Shown piece after piece: positions 34,556 to 41,639 of a DNA stretch of 41,963 bases (position 1 is the first letter of the stretch; the number at the start of each line of letters is the position of its first letter). Location of the stretch: contig CALGRZ010000113.1 of the NCBI GenBank assembly GCA_937880705.1, positions 1-41,963 on the forward strand, read 5' to 3'. The translations under genes were made by a program, and so were the position numbers. The notes under the pieces are model-generated. The model was not told where the DNA came from and made no database searches. It was given only the letters and a program-made list of their open reading frames with translations. Origin of the DNA: an uncultured Alistipes sp. Lineage in GTDB: Bacteria > Bacteroidota > Bacteroidia > Bacteroidales > Rikenellaceae.

Positions 34556-35089
34556 ATGATGAAGAATTTTTTGAAACTGACCCTCGCCGTGGTGCTTATG
34601 ATGAGCGCATCTGCGGCTTCGGCACAGAAGTTTGGTCGTGTGGACCTCGCAGCCATTGTGCCCAACATGCCCGAGTTTAAGGAGGCACAGACCAACCTTG
34701 AGGCCTACGGCAAGGATCTGCAGGATCAGCTGGAGCAGATTTTGGTAGAGTACAACACCCTCTACGCCGAGTATGAGAAGAATGCGGCAACGCTGAGCGA
34801 CTCTGTACGCCAGCTTAAGGAGCGTGAGATCATGGAGATCCAGCAGCGTTATACGGACTTCCAGCAGATTGCACAGCAGGATATGCAGAAGAAGGAGGCA
34901 GAGGTTATGAACCCTATCTACGAGAAGGCCAACGAGGCTGTGAAGAAGGTATCGAGCGCAGGTGGCTACCTCGTGGTATTCAGCACCGCCAACAACCTCC
35001 CCTCGTCAGCGGGTCTCGCCTACTTTGATGAGGCTGCCCTGACCGACATCACCTCACTGGTGAAGGCCGAGCTGGGTATTGCCGAGTAA
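34556..35089 (+). CDS. OmpH/Skp family periplasmic chaperone (copy 2)
   Basis: 177 residues; ATG 34556 or 34559. Signal peptide (MKNFLKLTLAVVLMMSASAA). Same family as its neighbour: FGRVDLAAIVPNMPEFKEAQ, a helical region rich in Glu/Gln (LEQILVEYNTLYAEYEKNAA, QQRYTDFQQIAQQDMQKKEA) and GGYLVVFSTANNLPSSAGLA near the C-terminus. Paralogous but diverged from copy 1, so the two may form different trimers. Last gene of the operon, followed by a strong terminator. Confidence 0.93.
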   Translation: MMKNFLKLTLAVVLMMSASAASAQKFGRVDLAAIVPNMPEFKEAQTNLEAYGKDLQDQLEQILVEYNTLYAEYEKNAATLSDSVRQLKEREIMEIQQRYTDFQQIAQQDMQKKEAEVMNPIYEKANEAVKKVSSAGGYLVVFSTANNLPSSAGLAYFDEAALTDITSLVKAELGIAE

Positions 35090-35101
35090 GTACCTACATC
35101 A

Positions 35102-35150
35102 AATAGTAAGGGGGTGTCCAACAAACATGTTGCGACACCCCTTTACTATT
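35102..35150. terminator. bidirectional terminator after the chaperone genes
   Basis: A 17-base stem with a single G-T pair: AATAGTAAGGGGGTGTC (35102-35118) with GACACCCCTTTACTATT (35134-35150), 15-base loop. It sits between convergent genes (OmpH copy 2 and the NifX-like gene). Confidence 0.85.
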
Positions 35151-35186
35151 GAAGTTGTATAGCAAGTGCTAATTTTATAGCTACGG

Positions 35187-35549
35187 CTAATGCCCGGGAC
35201 ACTGGTGCTCACCATGCGCCGTGCACCCCTCGCCCGAGTCCATCACAAAGCCGAGCAGGTAGCCCGTTACTACCGCCTCGATATCGCCACGGCAGCCACG
35301 AATGACCTTAATGTTGTGGGCCTCGAGCTTGTTCTTGGCTCCCTCGCCCATACTTCCTGCCAACATCACCTCTACGCCCATGCGCTCCAGGTCGGCCGCA
35401 ATGCCCGACTTACAGCCACAGCCCTGCGGTGAGGGGAGCACCTCGCGTGAGAGAACCTTGCGATCCTCGATGGTAAAGATGGTATAGTGGTCACAATGGC
35501 CAAAGTGGTCATCGATGTGGCCATCGCGTGTAGGTACAGCTATCTTCAT
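35187..35549 (-). CDS. NifX/NifB-type (dinitrogenase Fe-Mo cofactor) domain protein
   Basis: 120 residues, RNase-H-like fold of the NifX/NafY family (MKIAVPTRDGHIDDHFGHCD, YTIFTIEDRKVLSREVLPSP, LERMGVEVMLAGSMGEGAKN, HNIKVIRGCRGDIEAVVTGY). Members bind iron-sulfur or metal clusters; outside nitrogen fixers their role is unclear and no nif genes are seen here. It has extra Cys/His: QGCGCKSG and a C-terminal tail CTAHGEHQCPGH, suggesting a metal site. Own promoter upstream on the minus strand; terminator shared with the chaperone operon. Confidence 0.9.
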   Translation of the reverse strand: MKIAVPTRDGHIDDHFGHCDHYTIFTIEDRKVLSREVLPSPQGCGCKSGIAADLERMGVEVMLAGSMGEGAKNKLEAHNIKVIRGCRGDIEAVVTGYLLGFVMDSGEGCTAHGEHQCPGH

Positions 35550-35599
35550 TGTCGTATACTATTTAAGTTAATAACATGCTGAACGTCGTGCCAGCATTG

Positions 35600-35631
35600 C
35601 AAAGATAGGTCATAGCAAAGTTTTTTCCAAA
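35600..35631 (-). promoter_or_regulatory. promoter of the NifX-like gene
   Basis: Minus strand TTTGG (35627-35631), 19-base spacer, TATCTTTG (35600-35607), about 51 bases before the start codon. Confidence 0.72.
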
Positions 35632-35721
35632 TAAAATTCGGTAAACCGGCCTGCGCACTACAAGATCGGTGGCATAGATTATGCAGACCATACCTTATAT
35701 AATATATAAAGGATATGTCGT

Positions 35722-36237
35722 ATGAAAAATTTTTACGCTATGGCACTCTTATCAATGCTTATCACAACTATGGGCTGCAGCGCGCAGAGCACCATCAACC
35801 ACACCACTGTACCCACACTCGATCTGGAGCGATACATGGGTCGCTGGTATGAGTTGGCGCGCTACGACCACCGCTTCGAGCGCAACCTCACGGAGTGCGA
35901 GGCATTCTACACGCTACTCCCCGACGGACATGTGTCGGTGAAGAACACAGGCATCAACACCCGCAACGATAAGTTAAAGGTGTCGTACGGCAAGGCCAAG
36001 CGTGGCAGAGAGCCCGGGCAGCTGCGCGTATCATTCTTTCTGTGGTTCTACTCCGACTATAATATCCTGGCTCTGGGCGAGGAGTACGACTGGGCACTGG
36101 TGGGCAGCAAGTCGCCCAACTACCTGTGGATACTCTCGCGCACACCCACACTGCCCACCGCAACGATGCACCATATACTCAACACCGCCACGAAGATGGG
36201 CTACGACACCTCGAAACTTATCTTCGTGGGCCGTTAG
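35722..36237 (+). CDS. lipocalin-family outer-membrane lipoprotein (Blc-like)
   Basis: 171 residues. Lipoprotein signal MKNFYAMALLSMLITTMGC (Cys19). The lipocalin fold begins with LDLERYMGRWYELARYDHRF, containing the GxW lipocalin motif and the RxxxxxE-like continuation, then CEAFYTLLPDGHVSVKNTGI, LRVSFFLWFYSDYNILALGE, WALVGSKSPNYLWILSRTPT and a helical C-terminus. Bacterial Blc proteins bind fatty acids or lysophospholipids at the envelope. Alone on its strand; upstream 170 bases are AT-rich without a clear TAnnTTTG box on the plus strand. Confidence 0.92.
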   Translation: MKNFYAMALLSMLITTMGCSAQSTINHTTVPTLDLERYMGRWYELARYDHRFERNLTECEAFYTLLPDGHVSVKNTGINTRNDKLKVSYGKAKRGREPGQLRVSFFLWFYSDYNILALGEEYDWALVGSKSPNYLWILSRTPTLPTATMHHILNTATKMGYDTSKLIFVGR

Positions 36238-36282
36238 CCTATGACAACCAAGAGAGGAGTAAGTCCGAAAACCAAGTAGACG

Positions 36283-36317
36283 CAAAAAAAGTAGGGAGCG
36301 AACCACCACTCCCTACT
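36283..36317 (-). terminator. terminator oriented for minus-strand transcription
   Basis: AGTAGGGAG (36290-36298) and CTCCCTACT (36309-36317) form a perfect 9-base stem; on the minus strand it is followed by seven T (36284-36290). On the plus strand no T run follows, so it serves a leftward transcript, not the lipocalin gene. Confidence 0.75.
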
Positions 36318-36566
36318 AATCGCCATCTCGAATCTTGTTAAGCACAAAGCTCATGGACAAAACACGAAGGCCTCATTAACCACAAATTACCAATCTTAAA
36401 AAGATCTTTAATTTTTCAAAAACGATGGAGTAGGCCTCACGGATAACTCGCATCCAAAAACCACTTTAATATCTCTATTTTGCTCCTAGCAAAAAACCAG
36501 ATTCTTTACATCTGTCGAAACTCGACTTTCGACCTACAAACAAACACCAGATCTCTGTCTTATTTC
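36283..36566 (-). ncRNA. candidate structured small RNA (~285 nt)
   Basis: This gene-free stretch has a complete minus-strand promoter (36572-36603) at one end and a T-tailed hairpin terminator oriented for the minus strand (36283-36317) at the other, predicting a transcript of about 285 bases. The predicted RNA contains perfect small stems: GTCGAAA/TTTCGAC around GTCGAG (near 36519-36538), TTTTGC/GCAAAA around a TAGGA loop (36478-36494), and two copies of TGAGGCCT (near 36373 and 36436). No open reading frame of note. Identity unknown; 6S RNA, another housekeeping RNA, or a regulatory sRNA are all possible. Confidence 0.55.
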
Positions 36567-36571
36567 TAACA

Positions 36572-36603
36572 CAAAGATAGGGTGACTACACCTTTTCTCC
36601 AAA
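36572..36603 (-). promoter_or_regulatory. minus-strand promoter in the gene-free region
   Basis: TTTGG (36599-36603), 19-base spacer, TATCTTTG (36572-36579) on the minus strand: a consensus-grade Bacteroidetes promoter with no gene downstream before the terminator at 36283-36317. Confidence 0.7.
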
Positions 36604-36639
36604 TTTTATGGGTTAGATTAATCTCCCCAAGCGATTTAT

Positions 36640-36772
36640 AACTCATTGATTTTCAAGGCATAAAAATCAGTATAGATACGCTTATTCTCACCTTGCTGAT
36701 AATCAGCGAGTTACGAGTGTCATTCGGGGCAAAAAAGTAGATTGATGTAAATCGTTGATTTTCAGTGACTAA
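36640..36772. repeat. palindromic repeat copies near the regulator 3' end
   Basis: Three related elements: AACTCATTGATTTTC at 36640-36654 (identical over 15 bases to 3772-3786), CTTGCTGATAATCAGCGAG at 36692-36710 and TCGTTGATTTTCAGTGACTA (36752-36771), the last overlapping the stop codon of the TPR/HTH gene. Same class as the array at 3772-3903. The closest copy is 36 bases from the -33 box of the minus-strand promoter. Confidence 0.55.
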
Positions 36773-38484
36773 CGACCAAGAAGCTTGGAAGTGATGTTTT
36801 CGTAGTCCGAAATACCGCTCTCATGAAGTTTTGTCTTGATTTTGTATTTTAATCTTGACAACTGCGCAAGATCGCTGTCGAGGAAGATGCAAATTGCACG
36901 AGACGAGAAGCCGGCATAACTATATAATACAACTTTCAGCTCGCGGTCGTTGAGCCTTGGGCACTCCTCGCGCAGGCGGGCAACAAGGTTGTTGTGGTGG
37001 AGGTTTACGATACGCTCCAAAGCAACGATACGGCTATCGTCGCTCTTCACCGCATCGATGATAAACTTCACATCCTCGAAGAGCTTTGTCGCCTCGCGCG
37101 GAGTATTACCATGCTCATAGTAGGTCTCGCACATACGGTTGAGATCCTTGAAGCGATCACCATAGAGCGTGTAGACCTCATTGCGCAACAGCTCGGCCGA
37201 GCCACCCAACTCCTTGATGGTATCCATGTAGTTTGCCACATCCTCCTCTCGGTCAATCCAGCGCATGCGGATATATATGACACCCACAACAATTAGGAAG
37301 ACGAGGCTTACAAGGACTATTGCATCGCGCTGGTTGATCAGTCGACGCTCTTCGATCTCCTGCTCCACACCACGCTTGAGCAGCTTCACCTGCGTATTGA
37401 GCACGGGTTGGCGCAGAGCGATGAGCGTAATGCTGTCCTGCCTGCGTTTATTTTGCTCCAACCAGTAGAGGGCACTCTCATAGTCACCGAGGTTGCGGCT
37501 GATGACATAGCGAGAGTACTCCGTATTTATCGCGCGCGCATCGTCCTTTAGCTCGGCATACTCGATGTTCTTAAGTGCCGAGTCGACATCGCCCGCATAG
37601 GAGTCTACGATAGCCTTCAGACAGTAGTAGAACGACTCGTAGAACATCAGGCAGTCATACTCCTCAAAGAGGTTCAGCGTCTGGCGACACTTGTCGAACT
37701 GCTTGGTCGAGATATAGTTCTGGCAGAGGCCGTGCAACACGCCGCACAAGAGATTCTTGTTATCAATAATTACGGCATACTCCAAAGCCTCCTCATAGAG
37801 TGGCACAGCCTCGTCATAGCGGCGCATGTTATCCAGCGCATCGGCCATGTCGTAGATGGCAAAGGCTCTGTGCTCGTAGTTACCCGAACGCTCGAAGCAC
37901 TCCTTGGAGTGTTTATAGGCATCGAAGGCGTGCTCGAAGAGGCAATCCATGATGTAGATATCGCCCTTGAGTCTACTTACAAGGCCCTCGAGACGTAGGT
38001 TGGGGACCTTTGCGAGCGACTCCTCGGCATTCATGATGCTCAACATCGCCTCGGCCTTGACACCACCCTGCACCAAGACATAGGCGTGCTGATACATCGC
38101 CCTGGCGCGGTGGGCGTGGTTGTCGCTACTGTTATAGTACTCGATTATATCACGGGTGAGGGTATCGCGGTCACTAACGATGTGGTTGTAGTAGTAGACC
38201 TCGCTCCTAACAAGACGATAGTGAGCCATATCCTTGCGGCCACGGATATCCTGCTCGTCGATATGAGAGATGATCTCCATAGCCTTCTCGGGCTGCGTCA
38301 CACAGATACTCTCGGCATGCAACAGCTTATCCTTGACGGCACGCTTGGTGGAACAACCACCAAGCAAAGACAACAACAACAACGCCACCACAAAGAACGG
38401 TGGTCGGATAAGTTGTTGCACTACGAGCTGCTTCAACGAGGTGGTTATTACACGTTGTTTGGGATATGTGCCCACAGCATACAT
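36769..38484 (-). CDS. TPR-repeat membrane regulator with C-terminal HTH
   Basis: About 571 residues. A hydrophobic N-terminus ends in SLLGGC, a lipobox-like signal, then TPR-like helices over most of the length (HAYVLVQGGVKAEAMLSIMN, YDMADALDNMRRYDEAVPLY, LLCGVLHGLCQNYISTKQFD, SALYWLEQNKRRQDS). A transmembrane helix AIVLVSLVFLIVVGVIYIRM follows, and a C-terminal LuxR-like helix-turn-helix, LNDRELKVVLYSYAGFSSRA with AQLSRLKYKIKTKLHESGIS. Such Bacteroidetes proteins sense in the periplasm and bind DNA in the cytoplasm. The start is uncertain: ATG 38484, TTG 38436 or GTG 38421 all precede the signal; a TTG at 38511 overlaps the promoter. Palindromic repeats follow its stop. Confidence 0.85.
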   Translation of the reverse strand: MYAVGTYPKQRVITTSLKQLVVQQLIRPPFFVVALLLLSLLGGCSTKRAVKDKLLHAESICVTQPEKAMEIISHIDEQDIRGRKDMAHYRLVRSEVYYYNHIVSDRDTLTRDIIEYYNSSDNHAHRARAMYQHAYVLVQGGVKAEAMLSIMNAEESLAKVPNLRLEGLVSRLKGDIYIMDCLFEHAFDAYKHSKECFERSGNYEHRAFAIYDMADALDNMRRYDEAVPLYEEALEYAVIIDNKNLLCGVLHGLCQNYISTKQFDKCRQTLNLFEEYDCLMFYESFYYCLKAIVDSYAGDVDSALKNIEYAELKDDARAINTEYSRYVISRNLGDYESALYWLEQNKRRQDSITLIALRQPVLNTQVKLLKRGVEQEIEERRLINQRDAIVLVSLVFLIVVGVIYIRMRWIDREEDVANYMDTIKELGGSAELLRNEVYTLYGDRFKDLNRMCETYYEHGNTPREATKLFEDVKFIIDAVKSDDSRIVALERIVNLHHNNLVARLREECPRLNDRELKVVLYSYAGFSSRAICIFLDSDLAQLSRLKYKIKTKLHESGISDYENITSKLLGR

Positions 38485-38488
38485 ACTA

Positions 38489-38519
38489 CAAAAATATGTA
38501 GAATTTTGCAAATTTGCAA
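38489..38519 (-). promoter_or_regulatory. possible promoter of the TPR/HTH regulator
   Basis: Minus-strand TATTTTTG (38489-38496) with TTTG-like sequence at 38516-38519, 19-base spacer. Transcription would begin near 38484, making the ATG there nearly leaderless or favouring a downstream TTG/GTG start. Confidence 0.4.
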
Positions 38520-38540
38520 ATTATATCTGCTCTCACGGGC

Positions 38541-38573
38541 AACAAAAATGGTCGGGTAGACTACTACCCGACC
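38541..38573 (-). terminator. terminator after the FadL-like gene
   Basis: GGTCGGGTAG (38550-38559) and CTACCCGACC (38564-38573) form a perfect 10-base stem with a 4-base loop; on the minus strand ATTTTTGTT follows. It ends the leftward transcript from the porin gene. Confidence 0.85.
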
Positions 38574-38601
38574 GTAATGCTTTGCCTGAAGTGATGTCGC
38601 A

Positions 38602-40287
38602 CTAAAAGCGGAAACCGAGGGTCACCGTCGCAATATGCTTCGTGAGCTTGGGCTCGAAGGCCACGCTCTCAACCGACATCGCGGGATCATACGCATCTAT
38701 GGCATAGAAGGCCTTGACGGGTGTATAGCGCGTGAGACCATACTGGTAAGCGAGGTCGAGATATACCGTTCTACCGAACTTGAAGCCGAGGCCGGCGGTG
38801 ACGTAGCTCTGCTGCTTGGGCATGGTGTGGGTAAAGAGAGCATCCTCATACCCCTTCGCAAACATCGAGCCGGTGTGGATATATCCTGCACGCAGGGCTA
38901 CGAAGGGAAGCAGGTAGAACTCACCGCCCACACGCACCGTATTGCTGCCCTTAAATACATCACGGATGATGGGATAGTCCAGATTTGCAATGGGCGACTG
39001 CTTGAGGCGTGTCGACTGGTACCAGCTACGCTCATAGTCAGCCGAGATAATCACACGATTGAAGAGCGTGATGGCCGCACCAAACATCAGGCGCGAGGGT
39101 GAGCGGAAGTCCCAACCATAGGGGCCCGCATCACGCCAAGTGTCGGTCGTCACCTTGTCGTACATATAGCCCTCATTGTCGATGTCGTAGCCATCGGGGT
39201 TATCGCCCGCGCTATATGTCGCGGTCCACATCTCGGCCGCGTAGTCCATCGAGAGGGCGTAGTAGGTCGGCGTGTGGTAGGCTACACCAAGGCGCAGGAA
39301 GTTAAAGGGACGCCACGTCGCACCGAGCTTGAGGTTGATGCCCGTGCCCGATATCTTCTGATGCTGCATGTAGTTCATATAGTCCACCTGGTAGGGCATC
39401 TCCTCACCCGTAGGATAGCCATTGGGATAGAGGTAGTTCTCGCCATAGTAGACATTGCGCTTATAGTTTACGCTCTGGATACCCAGCGATGCACCGAGGT
39501 AGAAGCGGTCGGTGAAGTTAAAGCCCACCGTGAGGGCATACTCACCTATCGAGCCGCGTGTCTCGATCGAAGAGTACTGGTCGACCTCCGAGCCAAGGCC
39601 TATGCGGTCGATAAACCATCCCTGCTCGTCCTTATTGGTCAGACCCGTCTTATAGGCCAGCACAGCACCCCAGTAGTAGGGGTCATTGGGGAAGTCCATC
39701 TTACCATCGCTATCCGTAAGAAGGTTATCGACGTTGGACTGTGTGCAGAAGAAGTTGGCAATAGAGCCTGTCGCGGGGTTGGCCAGCGAGGCACCCATGA
39801 AGTTGGCGTTGAAGTCGGCAATACGGTTATAGACAAAGCCCACGTTGACATTCGTGAGTGCCTTGGTGCCACGATAGGCCGTGAAGACACCGCCCACGCT
39901 CGACATGCCGAAACGCTCGTTGTGATCCTTGAACGACTGGCTGCTCTTGGGGGTATCGACGTAGAAGGGCTCGCTACCGCGCAGATAGCCCTTCGAGGGC
40001 TGCAACATAAACGAGAGGCTGATGTCGCTGTCGACATACATACCAATACCTGCGGGGTTGAGCGAGGCCGATACCATGTCGGCACCCAGCGCAGTGAAGG
40101 CGTTACCCATACCCATCGAGCGTGCCGTGCCGTAGTTATGCGAGGTCATCGAGAGGTTGTGCAGAGCCGTCCAGCCCACTATGTCGTTATTGAAGGCATA
40201 ACCTCCGAAGTCGACACTCTGTGCCGAAGCACCAACCAGCGTGAAGGTCGCCACAAGTGTAATGAAGAGTCTGTATATAGGTCGCAT
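38602..40287 (-). CDS. FadL/OmpP1-like outer-membrane transport protein
   Basis: 561 residues; signal peptide RLFITLVATFTLVGASAQ. The N-terminal hatch-like segment TARSMGMGNAFTALGADMVS and ASLNPAGIGMYVDSDISLSF is typical of the OmpP1/FadL family, which take up hydrophobic compounds. Many aromatic strands follow (LGASLGIQSVNYKRNVYYGE, LRLGVAYHTPTYYALSMDYA, RVIISADYERSWYQSTRLKQ, YVTAGLGFKFGRTVYLDLAY) with a final IATVTLGFRF, terminal Phe. It lies downstream of the Ser/Arg-rich gene with 77 bases and a stem-loop between. Substrate not predictable. Confidence 0.85.
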   Translation of the reverse strand: MRPIYRLFITLVATFTLVGASAQSVDFGGYAFNNDIVGWTALHNLSMTSHNYGTARSMGMGNAFTALGADMVSASLNPAGIGMYVDSDISLSFMLQPSKGYLRGSEPFYVDTPKSSQSFKDHNERFGMSSVGGVFTAYRGTKALTNVNVGFVYNRIADFNANFMGASLANPATGSIANFFCTQSNVDNLLTDSDGKMDFPNDPYYWGAVLAYKTGLTNKDEQGWFIDRIGLGSEVDQYSSIETRGSIGEYALTVGFNFTDRFYLGASLGIQSVNYKRNVYYGENYLYPNGYPTGEEMPYQVDYMNYMQHQKISGTGINLKLGATWRPFNFLRLGVAYHTPTYYALSMDYAAEMWTATYSAGDNPDGYDIDNEGYMYDKVTTDTWRDAGPYGWDFRSPSRLMFGAAITLFNRVIISADYERSWYQSTRLKQSPIANLDYPIIRDVFKGSNTVRVGGEFYLLPFVALRAGYIHTGSMFAKGYEDALFTHTMPKQQSYVTAGLGFKFGRTVYLDLAYQYGLTRYTPVKAFYAIDAYDPAMSVESVAFEPKLTKHIATVTLGFRF

Positions 40288-40309
40288 AGTCGTATGTTTT
40301 AGAGTTATT

Positions 40310-40355
40310 TATCAAGGAGTATGCCACCCGAAGGCGACATACTCCATGGTTGATA
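40310..40355 (-). other. intercistronic stem-loop
   Basis: TATCAAGGAGTATG (40310-40323) can pair with CATACTCC (40338-40345) and TTGATA (40350-40355) with a 4-base bulge, in the gap between the Ser/Arg-rich gene and the porin gene. No T run on the minus strand; probably an mRNA stability element. Confidence 0.45.
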
Positions 40356-40364
40356 CATTGGTCG

Positions 40365-41639
40365 TTATCGGCGCGATGAGGTGCTACCACCCGAGCGGCT
40401 GCCACCGCCCGACGATGAGCCCGACGAGTAGCCTGAGGATGAGCGGCTCGACGACGAGGCGTTGTAGCCCGTAACCGAGTTGCGCGATGAGCTCGACGAT
40501 GAGCTGCGGTAGCTTGACGATGAGCTGCTGCGCGACGAGCTTGACGAGCTGCGGTAGCTTGATGAGCTATTCGACGACGAACTCTTCGATGATGAGCTGC
40601 CTACCGAGGTGCCGCGGCGCGATGAAGTGCTGCCACCCACCTTCGTTGAGCTCGAAGAGCTGCTGCTCTTGCCTCCCGAAACCGCTGTGCCACGGCTCGA
40701 CGTGGTGCCCTGGCGGAAGTTCGATGCCGAGCCCTTATTGCTGCCGGTCGAGCTGCTGCCGGTCGACACGCTTGAACCACCCTTGGTGGGTACCTCAACA
40801 CGGGTAGAGGTGCTGCCACCCGGCTTGCTGCTGCTCGAGCCTATGCTGATAGTGCTCTTGCCGCCAACAGTGGTGTTGCTACCCTTATAGATGCCCTGCG
40901 ACGTTGAGCCCGACACGGGTCTACGGTTGCTATCCTTGTTGCCGTAGTTGCGGTTGGTCGTAGGCGAGGTGTAGCGGTCGGCCGTTGAGCCACGATCGCC
41001 ATTAAGGTTTTGGTTGGGACGTCCTGACGAGGCTCCCGAGCCGGTGACGTGGTTGTGTCCGGGGCGACCATGGTTAGGATCGTTGTAGCCGGGACGGTGC
41101 TGCGGCGGACGCTGTGGCGGATAGTAGCTACCGTGGTGATGGTGGTAGTGCGGATAGTAGTGGTAGTACCACGGATCCCACCAGCTGTTGTGCCACGGGT
41201 TGTAGCATATATTCCAGTTCCAGTCGTACCACGAGTAGCGGGGATAGCCCCAGCACGAGTAGTAGAAGGGGTTGGCACGATAGCTCCAGCCGTAGGTCCA
41301 AGGCGACGAGTAGAGGCCAAAGGTGATGTTCACCGCGCCCCACGAGCCAAACATCGAGGTGATGTAGCGAGGCTCGACCCACACCTGGTCACCCGACACC
41401 ATCACATTGTAGAAGGCGGGGTCGTAGGCCGAGGCGTAGAAGAGTGCGCTGTTGCCCAGCAGGTTATAGTAGCTTGAGGGCAGGCGGTAGGTTGGTGACT
41501 GGAAGCCATAGAGGCGACGTGCATAGGCACTCTGGTAGTCGTCAGCCACGATATTGAGGAAGTTGGGCTCTTCGTCGCGCAACGAGGCGTAGTACTCGGC
41601 CTCGGCACGCTCGGCCTCGGTGAGCGTGTTCGCGTCCGC
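40365..41639 (-). CDS. Ser/Arg-tailed, aromatic- and His-rich surface protein, N-terminus cut off
   Basis: The frame continues upstream of the TTG at 41582 (LTEAERAEAEYYASLRDEEP is in frame) and runs into the foreign sequence near 41640, so the start and signal peptide are missing. Residues visible: a globular part (FLNIVADDYQSAYARRLYGF, VWVEPRYITSMFGSWGAVNI), a Trp/Tyr-rich segment (YSWYDWNWNICYNPWHNSWW), a His/Pro-rich linker (YYHYYPHYHHHHGSYYPP), then a long low-complexity tail with Gly/Ser/Thr and runs such as SSSSSSRSSSSSSYRSSSSS. The DNA of the tail is an imperfect repeat array. Similar Bacteroidetes proteins are of unknown function; a surface or cell-wall role is a guess. Likely co-transcribed with the porin gene. 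Confidence 0.7.
   Translation of the reverse strand, partial: ADANTLTEAERAEAEYYASLRDEEPNFLNIVADDYQSAYARRLYGFQSPTYRLPSSYYNLLGNSALFYASAYDPAFYNVMVSGDQVWVEPRYITSMFGSWGAVNITFGLYSSPWTYGWSYRANPFYYSCWGYPRYSWYDWNWNICYNPWHNSWWDPWYYHYYPHYHHHHGSYYPPQRPPQHRPGYNDPNHGRPGHNHVTGSGASSGRPNQNLNGDRGSTADRYTSPTTNRNYGNKDSNRRPVSGSTSQGIYKGSNTTVGGKSTISIGSSSSKPGGSTSTRVEVPTKGGSSVSTGSSSTGSNKGSASNFRQGTTSSRGTAVSGGKSSSSSSSTKVGGSTSSRRGTSVGSSSSKSSSSNSSSSYRSSSSSSRSSSSSSYRSSSSSSSRNSVTGYNASSSSRSSSGYSSGSSSGGGSRSGGSTSSRR

Noticed and set aside
40380..40620. Possible CRISPR or minisatellite array
   Set aside because: The repetition follows Ser/Arg codons of an open frame with no unique spacers; it is low-complexity coding sequence.
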